Made by a program: the position numbers and the translations under genes
The notes under the pieces: generated by a model
What the model was told of the DNA's origin: nothing
The model's database searches: none
Seen by the model: only the letters and a program-made list of their open reading frames with translations
Shown: in pieces, positions 33,464-47,700 of the stretch
Position numbering within the stretch: the stretch's first letter is position 1
How the letters are laid out: each line of letters opens with the position of its first letter
NCBI GenBank assembly: GCA_035041965.1
Contig: JAPYMA010000143.1
Location: 62,001-126,000, forward strand
From: Anisakis pegreffii
Lineage: Eukaryota; Nematoda; Chromadorea; Rhabditida; Anisakidae
Direction of reading: 5' to 3'
Length of the DNA: 64,000 nt

Positions 33464-36392
33464 TTGCCTTCGCTCTCGTTCAGTCAGTGATGTTCATTGA
33501 GGCGCTTCAACAGTCTCACCTGTATTAATCATTCATACCTGTAATAATTACTCACTCACCTATATTGATACTTAGTCGTATCAATCAACCATTTATATTC
33601 ACAGCAGTCAATGGCGTTTTGCCTTCATTAATGTGACTTCTTCATGTTCTTCGTTGGAATTCTTGTGCATTAATCAATCGTAATTGTAGTAACCAACCAC
33701 TCACTTGCTTTGATACTCATCTGTATTTCAGCATTTCGGTCACATTATTTTATCCGTGAATTTTACTCTGTTCAGTTAGTTTTTGATAAGTTTTTCAGCC
33801 TCACTTGTTTTGTATTACTCCATTCAATGAGTCAAACAAAAGACATACGAACCGGAAGAGTATTTGCTTGTCTGAAAAGATATAGAGTTTCGGTACCACT
33901 TAGGATCAGTTACTAGAGTTCATCTTGAGGGAATTTCAATTTTTTCAATTCGACTTCCGTAGAATTACTGATGATGTGGTCACTGCTGATAGGGCAGTAT
34001 CATCCTAATAATTGATGATCATTCACTGACTCCGTTTGATCACTTAATCAAAACCTTTACAAATCCGATTGTTGCCTCACTCACGATCAGTAATATTTTT
34101 TCAAGCAGCCACTAGTTTCCAATCAAATTAATTTTTCATTCTCTCGATGAGTCTTCCTGCCGTTCAATTTTTCAACTTCCTCATGTGAAACATTTGAATT
34201 GCATAATAATAATAATCATAATCATTCATCCCACCTGTTACATTACATTACATTCATTCGTTTCATCCTTGATTCATTCTGCCCCGATACATAATCCCTG
34301 ATCACCATCAGAACCACAACGAACTCACATGAATATGTGAACATCTGTTGCGGTGTTGGTGCCCTGACTATTCGCTGCAATGATGCTGACTGAACATTTG
34401 TTATTGTTTGTTTGGTTGAGTTGAGATGAGATGCGATGCTTTGAAATTTTCATCAGATAAAGCATCAGATAGCTCTAGATAAATGGACGATAATTTTATC
34501 ATATGGTGATTTTGCAACGGAACGAACGGTACACAAGACGACGGATGAATGTGATCCATCGGATGGATGTATGGGTGAATGCTGCTAGTACATTCTATAT
34601 ATTTATAGTACGTGTATGCAATACGATATGAATAAATCTAAAAGATTGAATAAATGAATGATTTACGTTTGTATATGGATGGCTGTTTTTTGCTATTAAC
34701 GCGTCACATATCCATTCATTCATCCATTTGTGGTTGTTTGTGCATCGTTGATATTTCATCCTGATGATGCGATGCGATTGTTTCAATTGTTTTGTGGTTG
34801 AAAATGTTGTGTGGTCGTTCGAGTTTCGAATTTCATTTGTTCCTTATTTGATGTATTCTTTTATTGATGGGCACATTTATCGCTTTCGAATAATCTACTC
34901 TACTCCTGCAATTGAACATCAACAATACAGACGAGGAAACTTGAGCTTTCTTGAAGATATTCTTGAAGACCTCTTAGTTGCTGTTGTATCATGATTCAGA
35001 GCTATCTCTTGCTTGCTTGCTTAATTAGAAATTTCCTTGTTGGAACGAGCAGATGAACAGAAGTCATTCCATCTGGTTTATTCGTGATCAAATGACTCGT
35101 GGCATCGTATGACTCTTGTACAGCTCAAATGATAAACATGTATTGTTATTCGATGCTCATTAAGACGGACGGTTCTTTTTGAATGATTGTTGGTTGTGTA
35201 AAGCGATGTTCATCCATTGTTCATGGAAGCGTGAAAAATCAAAACATTTCCTGTAGGCGTCGTATCCGTTGTTGTGCGTTCGTTCGTGCATCCATCGATC
35301 CTTTCAACTATGGATTGATTGTTTAAGAAGACATTTAAATCATGCACACACATTCTTCTTCCCTTCCTTAATACATTCTTTTAACAACACCAACCACAAC
35401 AATAACAGCAACAACAACAACACAAGTAATCATTCACATTCTCTCGTATTGCCAGCTTATTCATTCATCAATTGTTTTTGCATGAATTGTTTCTGTTCGC
35501 ATATGAGCATTGAAATCCATTCAAGCTTATAATATTTTTCCGGATTTTTTGTAGTGAGCTTTTGAAATTATGAGTTCCCTCATTTGAGTTCCTTCATTCA
35601 CTAGTCAAATTTCAGGTTCATTGAGTGTTCATCAGGGCGCCCGCGCCTGCATTCTGCTATGATCTGCAATCGAAGCAAAGTGCAACGCATTCATGAAACA
35701 AATCGAAAAGATCACGCCATATGTTTCGTGGTCGTTGCTGTCTGAGGGAGTCTTCTTTCCCAGATGAGTCGCACGTTTCCCAGGAAAACAGATCACGTGT
35801 ATTCTGTTACGATAACGATGAATCAATCAATTCCAACACAAAATAAGAACGTTCAGTTTCACCTGCATTGAAGTGATGAATAGAGAAATCGAGCAACTAC
35901 CAAAGTACAAAAAAATCATGCTCTAAATAAAACTAAACAATTTTCGGTGAAAGAATTTTATGCAAACAACTCCAACAAATCAAAGAATTTAAAATGTTTT
36001 CCAAAATTTTGTATCAATGAAATGAAAGCATTGAAACTGGGGAGCAAGAGAGCAGAAGTTAACCCGAAGAAAATCACAAATTGAAATTCACAATTGCTTG
36101 CGATCAACTTCGTTCACTGAGCGGAATGTGCTGCGTCATCTCACCGCCGCCATCATCACACAACTTATCATGTCTATATAATCGCTATCATCGAGACTGG
36201 AATTACTGCTGAAAACTTTGCATCAGTCTTGAACAGAGAGGAATTTGTGAATATGACAGCAGTCAGCGTGTGTTTTCGAATTTAACATTAAACTGCACAA
36301 AATTCTTCAGTTTTTTGCAAAAAACCGTCCATCTTCCTTCACAAACTTGTCCGCGTCTTATCGTAAACATCACTTTCAAACATTTCTGAGCA

Positions 36393-36635
36393 ATGAACAA
36401 ATTCGTATTTGCTAAGTTACCTGCACTAATGTTGATTAATATTGTTTACAGTCATATTCATATTTATACAATCGTTCTTCTCGTATTCGTAAACTCACGA
36501 GAATCCTTATCAAATGCAGCAGTTATATTATCTCTTGAAAGGAGCATTTCACATCGAGAGAAAAGATTTCTTATAGCTAAGGAACTGCTCAATTGCAGTA
36601 GTAGAAAGAGTTGTTCCGTTATTAAGAGGAACTGA
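36393..36635 (+). CDS. Weak candidate secreted peptide precursor
   Basis: Open frame of 80 residues from an ATG preceded by GAGCA. The N terminus is Lys-containing and then strongly hydrophobic (residues 1-33, including IYTIVLLVFVNS), which could be a signal peptide or anchor. A dibasic REKR follows at about residue 58, and then a short C-terminal stretch with two Cys five residues apart (CSSRKSC). That layout recalls neuropeptide precursors. A TATATAA lies about 220 bases upstream. No family is recognised, and composition is not clearly coding. Confidence 0.2.
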   Translation: MNKFVFAKLPALMLINIVYSHIHIYTIVLLVFVNSRESLSNAAVILSLERSISHREKRFLIAKELLNCSSRKSCSVIKRN

Positions 36636-39600
36636 TCGGGAGTGTGTGCAATTGGCCTGAAACTTGTGTCCTAATATTCATTCTTCTCACGCTAACATAT
36701 TACTGATCAGTGGAGAGGCTAAATGTCGACAATTGGGCGACAACACAATATCGCTCAGCTATATGATACTAACAATAAGCAAAAATACAATGAATTTCTG
36801 GAAGTGTGTATTACATCGACAGTCAATCCACACTCTCCATGCAGCTCAGCTCACTCATAGTCTGCTCTATTGATCAGTGCTAAAAGATTATTGAATCACT
36901 GAACGATCTGAACGTAGTGATGATTTGACTAAGTTGATTCCGATAATTCAGCATTATGCTATCGGAACAATTGCTTAGAAGATCAGATTATGAGATCGTT
37001 TGTTATCACTAACACATTATCATTGTTATTGCTATAGTACTACCATTCATAGCTATCGCTGCACTGGTTGCTGTCGTAATTAATCAGCATTTATGAAATG
37101 GCAAAAAACAAGAATTGTCAAAAAATGCTAACCCATTCAGCTGGTAACAACTTGTCAGCCTAGACGTTTCTTCGGTTTTTGTCTTCGTGTGTCTAAGATG
37201 CGTTTTCGTCGATTCACACAAAAACAGATCCATCCGCAGCCAGTGTTATTTCACAATCACATACAACTGATCCGATCGCATACACCGCATAATGGATGTA
37301 CGCACTACGCATAAACAGCTAAATGATCATCTAATACATAATAATAGATATCTGCGTTGCACTACCGTTCAGCTCTGTTCTTTTTGTATTCGTTGCACAT
37401 TATCTATTCCTTATCGCCCCATTTGCTATGAATGAGTGGGTGGACTAATAAACGGATAAAGGACAAAATGGGATGTGTGGTGTATGGTGCAGATTCGATA
37501 GAGATCTGAGATGATTCGATTGTCTATTGATCGACCGGTCATGTACATATATATTATCTGTTTATTCAGAATCACATGATACAGCCAGCATAGATGTCAA
37601 GTTCATTCTCATAGTGGTTGCTAAATTTCATCATTCGGTTAATCCTTCTTACTTCTTTATCCACTTCAAGAAGGAACGCCTGCAATTAGTTGTATGTGAT
37701 GAAATTACACGATCAATGGTCATAGGAGATCACTGAGAGTGAATGTCATAGCGCATTCATATTTTGGAGGAGGATATTCTTATTGAAGAGTGTATATTGT
37801 GGTAGGAGATGAGATAAACCATAAGGTTATAATGATGGATCGTGCCTTTATTATTATTATTACTATTACTATTCATACTATTTATTAGTATTATTACCAT
37901 TATTCATCTGATATTTATTCTAATTATTGCTCCTGTTCCACCATACTTATTCCTTCTTATTGGTGACCAACAAACAGTCAGCTAAAACTTCTTATTCTCA
38001 AAAAAGAGATATATGAACGAGTCAACGAGCAGTTTTTGCTCTATAAGCGAATAAATCATCAAATTTGTTGGTTCATACGCTTACTTTCTATGCCCATCTT
38101 CATCTTATCCATTTTTATCATTACTATCGTTTTATTATTATTGTTGCCACCAGTATTACTCACCTTTACTATGGTTCATTTCTTTATTATTCCTCCATAA
38201 GATTTACGGTTGGATGTTGATTGCATTGCGTTCACTTTGCATATCTATCCATCCAAATTTCTTCAATATACCATCGGTGCTGCTTGCGATCAGTTTTTTT
38301 CCCGTGGTGTTAGAAGTCGGTTTTGTGAACAGCAGCTAATTTCGTTTCATATGGAATAGGTCCATTTCAATCGATTCATTTCCGAAATTCGATTTCTGAA
38401 CACAACAATATCCATTTGAGAAAATCTTCGTCGTATTTTTTTGGATATTCATGCTTGATTCTTTTCTTATTCACTGAGATCATGAGTAATAATCTTGAGT
38501 CAAATCAATGAGGCAGTAGTTCAATCAGAACGCTTCGATCTGGATCAGGAGATCATTCACTGTTTTATTTAAAGCTAAATCGCATGTTCACTCAAGAGAT
38601 CCATTCGTGTTCAGTTTGAAGATTGCGTAATATAAATATTCCTGTTCGGAATTATTTCGTATTTCTTTGAAATTTTGATTATTCAGACAAAAGGGAAGAA
38701 AGAATTTTTTGCGTTAAAAATGAAAATCTTTCAAAAAATATGGTATGTTGGGTGTAAAATGCACTGGAATATTCTATTGAAATTGAGATAGAAAATGAAA
38801 ATCACATGAATCTGTATACTGTGAGTTGGTTGTTTGGTTGGTTCCTATGATCAAACAGAAAGACTTTGAACCGAGGATAAATTTCTGCAAATAACAGCAA
38901 AAAAAAACTGTTTTTTTGGGACTTGAGAATATTGTCTGTGGCATTGGGCTCATCCCAGAACCGCTATCATCGTCTTCATCTCTCTTTCATTCATCACCAA
39001 ATCAACACCGTATCATTATTTTGATCGAATCGATTCCGTCGTTCGATTCAATCCAACGATAATTGCCATTGTTGCTGTTGCTGTTGTTGTTCGGTTGGAG
39101 AATCAACACGCCAAATGTAAATTCTCAAATCAAAATTCGCAAATATCAATCGCAAATCGCACTGAAAACACTGAAAACGGCGATGCGATAATCGCTAGCG
39201 AAAGTGACTTCTTCAACGTTTCTGCCTACTTGCCGTTAATTATATGGCTACTTCCATTTTGATACGATCAAATTTGCGTTTTTTTTTGTACATCATTTAT
39301 ATGCATCCATTCATCTCTTCATTCCTCCTTGACATGTTGTCATGAAAGATGTCTCTCATTGTAATCAAACGAAAACGACAGTCATCTTCTATGTGAATTG
39401 TAGTCATTGATAATTGCTGCAGTCAGTTTCGAGTTTTGGGTGATCACAAACAACGAAGCACTTCACTCAATCGGTCGTTCACTTGAAACACTCTAACGCG
39501 AACCCTAAAAGTTTTGCTGAAAATGTTCCGTTGAGTACCTCAGAATCAAAAAAAACAACAACTATATTACAATTATAACAAATAAATAAATCAGCCAAGA

Positions 39601-39768
39601 AGATGAAATCCGATCTGAAATCACTTAAATCTCATAATGCCTGTACAAGCAAACGTTCTTCTCCCGTCTTATCTTCATCAGTTAATCATCATTGTCAAAT
39701 CTTCACTTTCTTTGTTCACTGCATTTTCACCATTCCAATTATGAGAGTTTCTATCACCTGTCGTTAAA

Positions 39769-39790
39769 CGTTATCGTTATCGTTATCGTT
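39769..39790 (+). repeat. (CGTTAT)n hexamer repeat
   Basis: Nearly four perfect units of CGTTAT. The unit does not match the TTAGGC telomere repeat of nematodes. Confidence 0.85.
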
Positions 39791-41701
39791 AGTTGTCCAC
39801 CGATTGTTCTAATTTGTCTTTTTCTCATTATTCACTGTGTTATTGAATCACCCACTCCTATTTGATCGAATCAGAGTGCTGTATTGATCTGAGTCAATCT
39901 TGTGGTGGTGCTTAGTTGAATGTGATAGGATGGATAAGCAGATAAAGAGCGATCAGCATCTAGCGTTCATGAGGGATTTCATATTGTTCACTGTTCTCAT
40001 TACGTCGTTTTTTCCTCACCACTATTGCTGCCTTTTTTTGCAGTTCATTTTTTTTTCATCTTCTCATTATTCGCAATATGAAAATATGTGTTGTTATCCC
40101 ATCCATCCATTTTTCCAGTATCGTTTTTTTTGTTGGATATTTTGTGCTATTATGAACGGAAGTGTTTTGTGTAGTAAATGATAGGTAAAGGGAACACATA
40201 TCGGCCATTGCTGTCACTTTAATAGTACTATTGGGAGGCCGGATTTTTGTTTTGTTCAGTGTTTTTTGTATGAATTGGTAGATAGATGAGGAGTGAGTGA
40301 ATTGCTGTTGAATAGTAGTGCTATTGGTTTGTGGAGGAGGAAAGCAATTTTTTGAATGTAAACTTATTCAAGCGTTCGTTGTTCATTCACGCAACATAAC
40401 GCAATGTTACTTCCGGTGCAATCGTGCAATCATTTAAGTAATTCATTTGGCTGTAATTTTAGTGCTTTGATTACCATTATTAATGTTACAGTTATTTTTG
40501 ATAGTAATAATGTTGTTAGTGTTGTTACTGTTATTGCTTTTATTCTTATCCTTTTATTCCTATTCTAAGTCGTTCTTCTTGTCTCGAGTGTTTTCAGTAT
40601 TGTTATTCTTATCACGATTGCTCTTAGCATCTTATTCTCGTCAGTCATTAAAATTACCTTCAGTGTATTCTCATAACTGAACTTGTTTTGGCTTACTTGA
40701 CTTTTCGGTCATAAACTGATGTCATTTTTCCTTGCTGTCATAATGCATGTTGCTGTATTGCTGTGTATTTGAAAGCATTCTATATTATTACTGCAAATCC
40801 ACCATTCAATCATATAATTTCCTCTGGATTACATAGTGCAATTTATCGACAGATATACCGCGAACTTCATTCGTTCCAGTGTTGAATGCGGAAGGACGAG
40901 ATAATGATTCGTCGTTCCAACTATCAGCTCAAAGCTCTAACCTCTGTCTTTATCTTAAGCATCAGCTTAAGCAGTTCAAGTGAAAATTTGATAGAATCAT
41001 CAATAAGAACTGCACCTACATTAAGAAAGGCTGTCCATCAAATGCCGCAAACGTTGGCCGTTTCTGCTCAGTTCCATAGCCTATTGCTCTAGTTTCCGTA
41101 TTTTTCTGCTGGTGCAGAAACTCAATCTGATCCATTCGTAGCGTTTACCTGTGATATGCATTCGTATAGAAACTGCATACCTGTTCCATCATGTGCCAAT
41201 CAACATTTTCGAAGAATTATCGTTTTTCTTTTGATATTTTTTCATTCACATAATTCCTTCCAAATAATTACTACGTGTGTTTTTTTGTTGAGAATTACGC
41301 AGTGTTATTTGAGGTGTATTTTGGTGAGCATCATTCAGAGATATATCACACACTGTATTGCTCTGGCAATGAGATTGATACATGTTCAGCAATTGAATTG
41401 CTTCATTATCATCGTTGATTTGATGTTAAGTGGAGATTTTTTGAGGTGCTCTTAATTCATTAATTTGAATCCACTTTAAATTGTTGTACGATACATGAGG
41501 TGTACGTACCACATTATGCATCTATATCTTCTCATGTGTGCATTCCTATTTATTTGTTCGATTTCGATCATTTCGACCACGTACTGTACTGTTTACTCGA
41601 GACTGTAATTAATCGTTCTGTCGAGGATACTGCGATCGTGCATGGATTTATGCTTGGAAGTGTGAGTTAAGCAAGTTGTTTTTAGAAGAGTGTGTGATGT
41701 G

Positions 41702-44700
41702 ATGAGTATATGCTGTTGTGCGAGTGGTGGAGGGCGCGATGGTGCAAAATCTGGTCGTGTTCTATTTGACGGTCGTTTACGGGTAATTGAAGTGCTGCGA
41801 GTGAGCATCGTACAGCTCAGAAACCTTCCATCATCCAAACAAATCACCGAGAATCGTTTTGCAAGCATATCGGTGCAATTGGACAATCAAGACATCCATC
41901 AGTGCAGTCTGGTTGTCAACAGTGCTGTGTAAGTGATTTGATCTGTAAATCAAAGTGATCACGTTTACCGTATCGATTGATTGATTGAATGAATGAATAA
42001 ATCACTTATTTATTCAATCATTTATTCCCACATCCATCGGATCAGCTATGACATAAATAGCTGAACTTGTTCTGAGCATGTCTCATCGATAGGTCGTCGC
42101 CTCCACTTTTATCAACAAATATCATTTTATCACCTAATTTCTATGGTACCTTCTCACTGTTCGATAGCCAAACACGACATTTCTGGATCAGTGAAACCGT
42201 TGATTTTGCTGTCTCGAATCCTTGCTCAATTCATGCCTATAACAGGTGTGTTAATCATGGATCTCAGAAACAGCTAATATTTGAATCGCACAGTTCCTGT
42301 CCTGAGGTGTTCTGAGACATACCACATCACATTGTATTGCTGAGATATACCGTACAATCGTAACGTCAGTGTTTCCATCGAGAGTTTCTTTCCAATCTAG
42401 CATGATTCAAATACATACACAAATATATCTGAATGATCATTTCAGCTGCTCTATTGGTGATGACTTTGTGCACGAGATATCGTGTAACTTCTCACAGTTG
42501 CACTTCACAATCTTCGAGAAGAATGCGCGACCAATTCCACGACCGATCGGGCGAGTGTCGATTCGGAAACGTGATATTGTGAAGCATTCGGGTGAGGATC
42601 GCTGGTATCGCATTGCGTCATTCTCGAAACAAAACGATATCTGCGGACAGATCTGCTTGGATTTGCAGTACGATTGCGATACATCTAAAATTGCGCTGAA
42701 GTGAGTTGTTATCGTCAACAATACTCTCCTGTTTCAGTCATGCACAATAACTGGATAATGACGACATGAACTATGTGCCATTACAGCTGTTACTAGAGCT
42801 TCATCGACTTCAAGCTGTCTTTATTCGTAATATTGCGTAATAAAGAAGGCGTTATGCCTTTGCGCTACCACTAGTAATCAGTACGTTATCAGTAACTATA
42901 ACGTTTATCAAATGACGATTAACCCATGAAAAGCTCTTGTTTTAAAGACCTCGTTTTTAGTCATATGGTCTGCTTGTGATAGTTTCAAACATGAATCATT
43001 TGCTGTTTTGATTTTCTCGACATCATCAAAAATACGATCATCATCATGAGCTGTTTTGTTTCATTAGTCAGTGTTACAGCAGCCCATGATTGTTGATTAT
43101 AACCGATTCAGTCAAAAACTGAACACCTTTGACGGATACTAGCTTTTATTCTCCGTCCAATGAATGATATTTGTGTTTTGTGCGATTTCGGAACTGATTT
43201 GTCGGTTTCTTAACGATAAGTGAAACAAAATCTCTTTTATTTGATCCATTCTTACCACAGCAATCACGATGATGATAATTTGCTTAAAAGCTTGAAAAGG
43301 TGTCTGTTAATCTGATTTTGGGGCTTTTCAGTCTTCTCAGTTCAATCTGTTGTTGAAATTTTACCATTTTGCTCTATTCGATCGGAATGTTGTTATGTTT
43401 TTTCTCAAAATCAGTTCTTTGGAAAGATTTCCTGCACGGTGTTCAAATCCAATAAGTCGTAAACAACAGAAATTTTGATCAGATCTGAAGAGAACGGAAA
43501 CAAGGTGTTTTTCATTTTCACATCACTTCAGTTATCGTTTTCATAGTTCAACCTTCCTTCATCACCTCACAGTATCAGTTATCATCGTGATCGAATACGA
43601 CCACGTAACTCATGTTGCCGTCAACTAACCAATTTCTATCAAACACTAACAATTTTAGTCGCAGTCGAAGTAAAGACATAAGTGTGATCGGAAATATGAG
43701 CATATGTAATCCAACCTCATTCATTCATTCATTCTTCAACAGGTAAATAAATATACGATTTCCAAATAATTCGATTCGAAAGGGTTTGCTCAAGAAACTG
43801 AAACATAATATGAATGAGTGCTCACAACTCTATGGAATCAATGAAGTGACTGACTAAGTGAATGTGAATGTATTGTTCGAATGAGAAAATCAATGCTTGC
43901 TGCTGCGATCATCATCGTCTTCCTCACATCATTCTATTCAAATTGTTTAAAATTGCACCCGTCCATCCGTCCGTACATCTCACACCTACCATTTCTTAGT
44001 TGTGTAGGTGCCGAACACGACGTCTTCCTACGCCACCGCTGCTCTTATTGTTGCAGAACTGCGAAAGAACAAGCTGAAATTAAAGCGGTGTTTAATGTAA
44101 TGCAATCGCTCATTGACACTGCTCGCACACAGTAGAATACGACCATCATCATCATATCTATTCACCAACACATAATTTCTATGCTTTATGCTGCTAACAT
44201 AAACAACAATTCATGTCTTGGTTAGCTTAACACCCACCACTTGTGGTCGTCCTACTCAATTGATCTGAATATCGGTGAGCACAAGCAAAAATGTTCTCTG
44301 ATCATAATATCAGTAAATACCTTACAGTTAGTATTAGAGGGAGTTAAATGAATAAACAGCGATTGCGTGTTCAAGTTTGGAATTCAAAGCCATTTTAGTG
44401 CTGCTGAAGAAATTGTTTTCGGTTATTTTCGTATCAAAAGATTTTCGGTTTCCTGTAGAAAGTTTGGTTTTTCGAATGTTTTCAAAAAAAAATCGCTGAA
44501 AAGAATTATGAAGAAGGAAGTGATTAGTGAAGGTAGTTTAACGTTGTACAATTTCATTCATAATGACCTTGTTATGAGAAGGCAGTGGAAAACAAAATTC
44601 CATAATTTCATTCAGTTAAAAAGAAGGAATTCAATGCAAGACGTAGTTTAAGTTTCATTTGAATGTGACAAGTGCAGTTGAATTGAATGCAATACATCAT

Positions 44701-47700
44701 TATATTAACGCTACTAGCAATCACACTAAGAAATTGCAAGTTCTCATTGATGTTCTCCCACCTGCTACATTGAATTTTCCACATGAACAGATAATTAGAT
44801 GTAAGTTGGTTATCACAGAGCGCAATCATGATTCATTAATCTTAAAAGTTGCTTCGTCTTCCAATAATTTATTAAGATGATATGTGATCAGCTTTCCGAT
44901 AATTGATCATTTGATTTAAGTTGATCTGGTTCGATTTGGTTCAGATCGATTCGATTGCTTCATCTAACATTTATCATATTCTGATCCCGGATTCAGTCTC
45001 AATCTCAGGATTGAAGAGCGATCGAGTTATTGCTAACACTCAAGAGAATAGGAGTGGGTGAATGGAAAAAGCAATCAAGAACCATTTAAAGATGTGAATG
45101 AGGAATGAGTACTTAGCATAGTGTTCTCCTAATTCCGCAATTCATTTAATGTGACAGTTAAGAACGAGTGGGTACTTATTTTTATTGTTACGGCTGATGG
45201 CTTTGGGTTTAGGACTTAACATCGGAGCTTTGCGTTGTTATGGTTGGCGAATGAGCAAGTGGGCGGATGGGTAAGTGGATTGGATGGCGTAGGAAGTAAA
45301 AGTAGCGAGAAGAAGAATGGCATCGAAATTGGTGAAACCATGCAAACAAAACAGAATTATGCACGCATGGAATAAGCAAACATGGAAACGAACACAATGC
45401 ATAAGAGAGACTGAAGGCTAAGGGCCGGATGCGTGGGCATTGTGCTCTAGCCATTAATGGAAACATCGCAGAAAGCGAATTATATTATTATCGTCAGCAA
45501 GCAAGCATTTCACTCTTGAAAACTGACTGACTAAATTGCATTCCATTCTAGACAATTAGACGTTCGGACAACCTTTACGTAGGTTTTGTGTATGTTCATT
45601 TTGTATTTCTTGTTACTTATCTTTTCATTTAATTCATTTGTGATTAGACAATATTTAGACATTCTTTGAATTAGAATTGTTAATGGCATTAGATGTAATT
45701 GAAATGTGCTGAATCCATTCATCGCTCCTTATATCCAATACTTTCAAATGACATTCATTTTAAGTTGACTCAAGCGATGTCTAGCCCACTCACACCCACC
45801 CACACAATTCCATGTAGAAGCAGACAGACTCAAACGAAATGTTTGTAATTTATGTAGCAGCTATACGAAGAAATGCTGCTCGTTATCGTAGACTTGTCAT
45901 TCTATCAAGTGGATCAACACATAAATGAACGAACAACACACAAAGGCTGAATAGCGCATGATGCACATGAATGTGAATGTACTCATGCATGATTGAATGA
46001 AAGCAAAAAACTGGTGCAGTCATAACAACATAAAACACTTAAAGTATTACGAAACATTCGCAGATGCTATTGGCTCATGCTTAATCAATGTCATGCTAAG
46101 CAGTCTCAGTTGAGAGATGACTATGAAATATTATTTCTATCTATAATAAATTTCTTCAATCTCAGATCCAGCATTCAATGTTTCATTCAACGTTATCCAC
46201 ACCAAATCACCACAACACATGATCACAACGCTGTTTGTTCACAGTGCTTGTGATCTCATTTACGCTTTGAGCAGCGATTTTCAAGTAGTTTAGATGGGTG
46301 TCGGCTGTGTTCTCGGGCTGCTCATTGAACAAGCAGATTGAGGGAATGTACCGGAAGCATTGGAGATACTGTCTTTGGCGACTAGCTAATGATATATTGC
46401 CCACGCTGTGCGATTGTGATGATAGAGGATCAAAGATCTTAAAACCCACCCTTAGAAACGCAGTCAAACACAAACATTTCCGCCTCCGTAATCCATCCAC
46501 TTTAAGCGCAAATCTCATGCCTACACTTCAACGCATCCCAACAACGGACAGCTCAATCAACTAATCAGAGGAATAATTTTTCTCCGTCCATTTCGCATAC
46601 TCCCCCAGTCTCTTATTCCCTTGACTCCTTATTTTTCTCCCTGATTAATGCTCGTTTTTGGTTATTATTAGTGTGTTTATGACATCCCTTCAGAGACCTA
46701 TTCCAAATTTCATATCCAATCAACGAATCTCATTATGGATTCACCAGAGAAAATGGTTGCAAAATGCAAAACTTTTCTTTAATCAATTCCATATTCAGTT
46801 TTTTTTTTTCAGATCAATGCTTCTAGATTGTACTGATCAAAGACCAGCACTGCGCGATGGCACCTATATAGAAAACGCATTGTACAGTTCTTGCACGTGC
46901 CCACTTTCATTAATATGTGAACACGTCTTATAAGATGAATCACTGTGTGAGGTTCCACACGAACGTTCCACGAATGCGCGATGCATGCCTGAACTTAGGA
47001 ATATGAAGCAGAACCCAAAATTTTGGAGTAATTCGAAGGGTTGTCTTCCGGTCTGCGTGGTTGGTTCGAATGCGTAGACAGTTGTGATTGTAATAGTAAG
47101 GTTTGAGTTGCTTATGCGACATGTGTTAAAATCTCTTTTCATCGGTTTCATTCTTTGAAGAAATCAACCAACGTAAGCCTGAAACATAAATCACTCAAGC
47201 CTTCATTCAAGCGGTGTAATATAGCAATGAAACAAAATGTATGAAGTTTAAAACAGTACTTTGAAGATGATACTCACTTCAACTCAAAAACTTCAATTCA
47301 TTCACAATTGCATTCTCACTGATAAATTTACAACATTAACCTATGATACATGTCCATTTCTAGCAGTTGTTTGAGGAATAAAATTCACTTCTTGTGTGAT
47401 GACTGTCCCCACACTTTAATAGTGTCTCACGGAATCTTCTATTAATAATATCTTGTGCTATATTATGGAATTGCTAACCTATTACAGCTACCAAAAAAAC
47501 TCGCAATTTGAAAGACATTTGATAAAACTCAACGATACCATTTGTCATAGATAATATTACCGCAGATAATTTATACTCTTTTCTGTGTATATGATAGCGT
47601 AGCATCGTGTGTGAGATTAAGATGTAATATCAGTGAGATCAGTGGATATATGAGATGAATGAGTGAGCTTTATGCCGAAAGCCAGACTCTGAGGGATGAG

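Larger units (their letters stand above)
18544..41701. other. 23-kb gene-poor intergenic region
   Basis: Upstream of both flanking genes, which are transcribed away from it, so it may hold both promoters. I read no convincing exon series on either strand. Contents: the GATA pair at 19.0 kb, hairpins at 19927-19966 and 29525-29578, a repeat relic at 23.0 kb, several microsatellites, and a weak peptide-gene candidate at 36393. Open frames here (for example 30209-30625) lack motifs or splice support. Confidence 0.5.
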
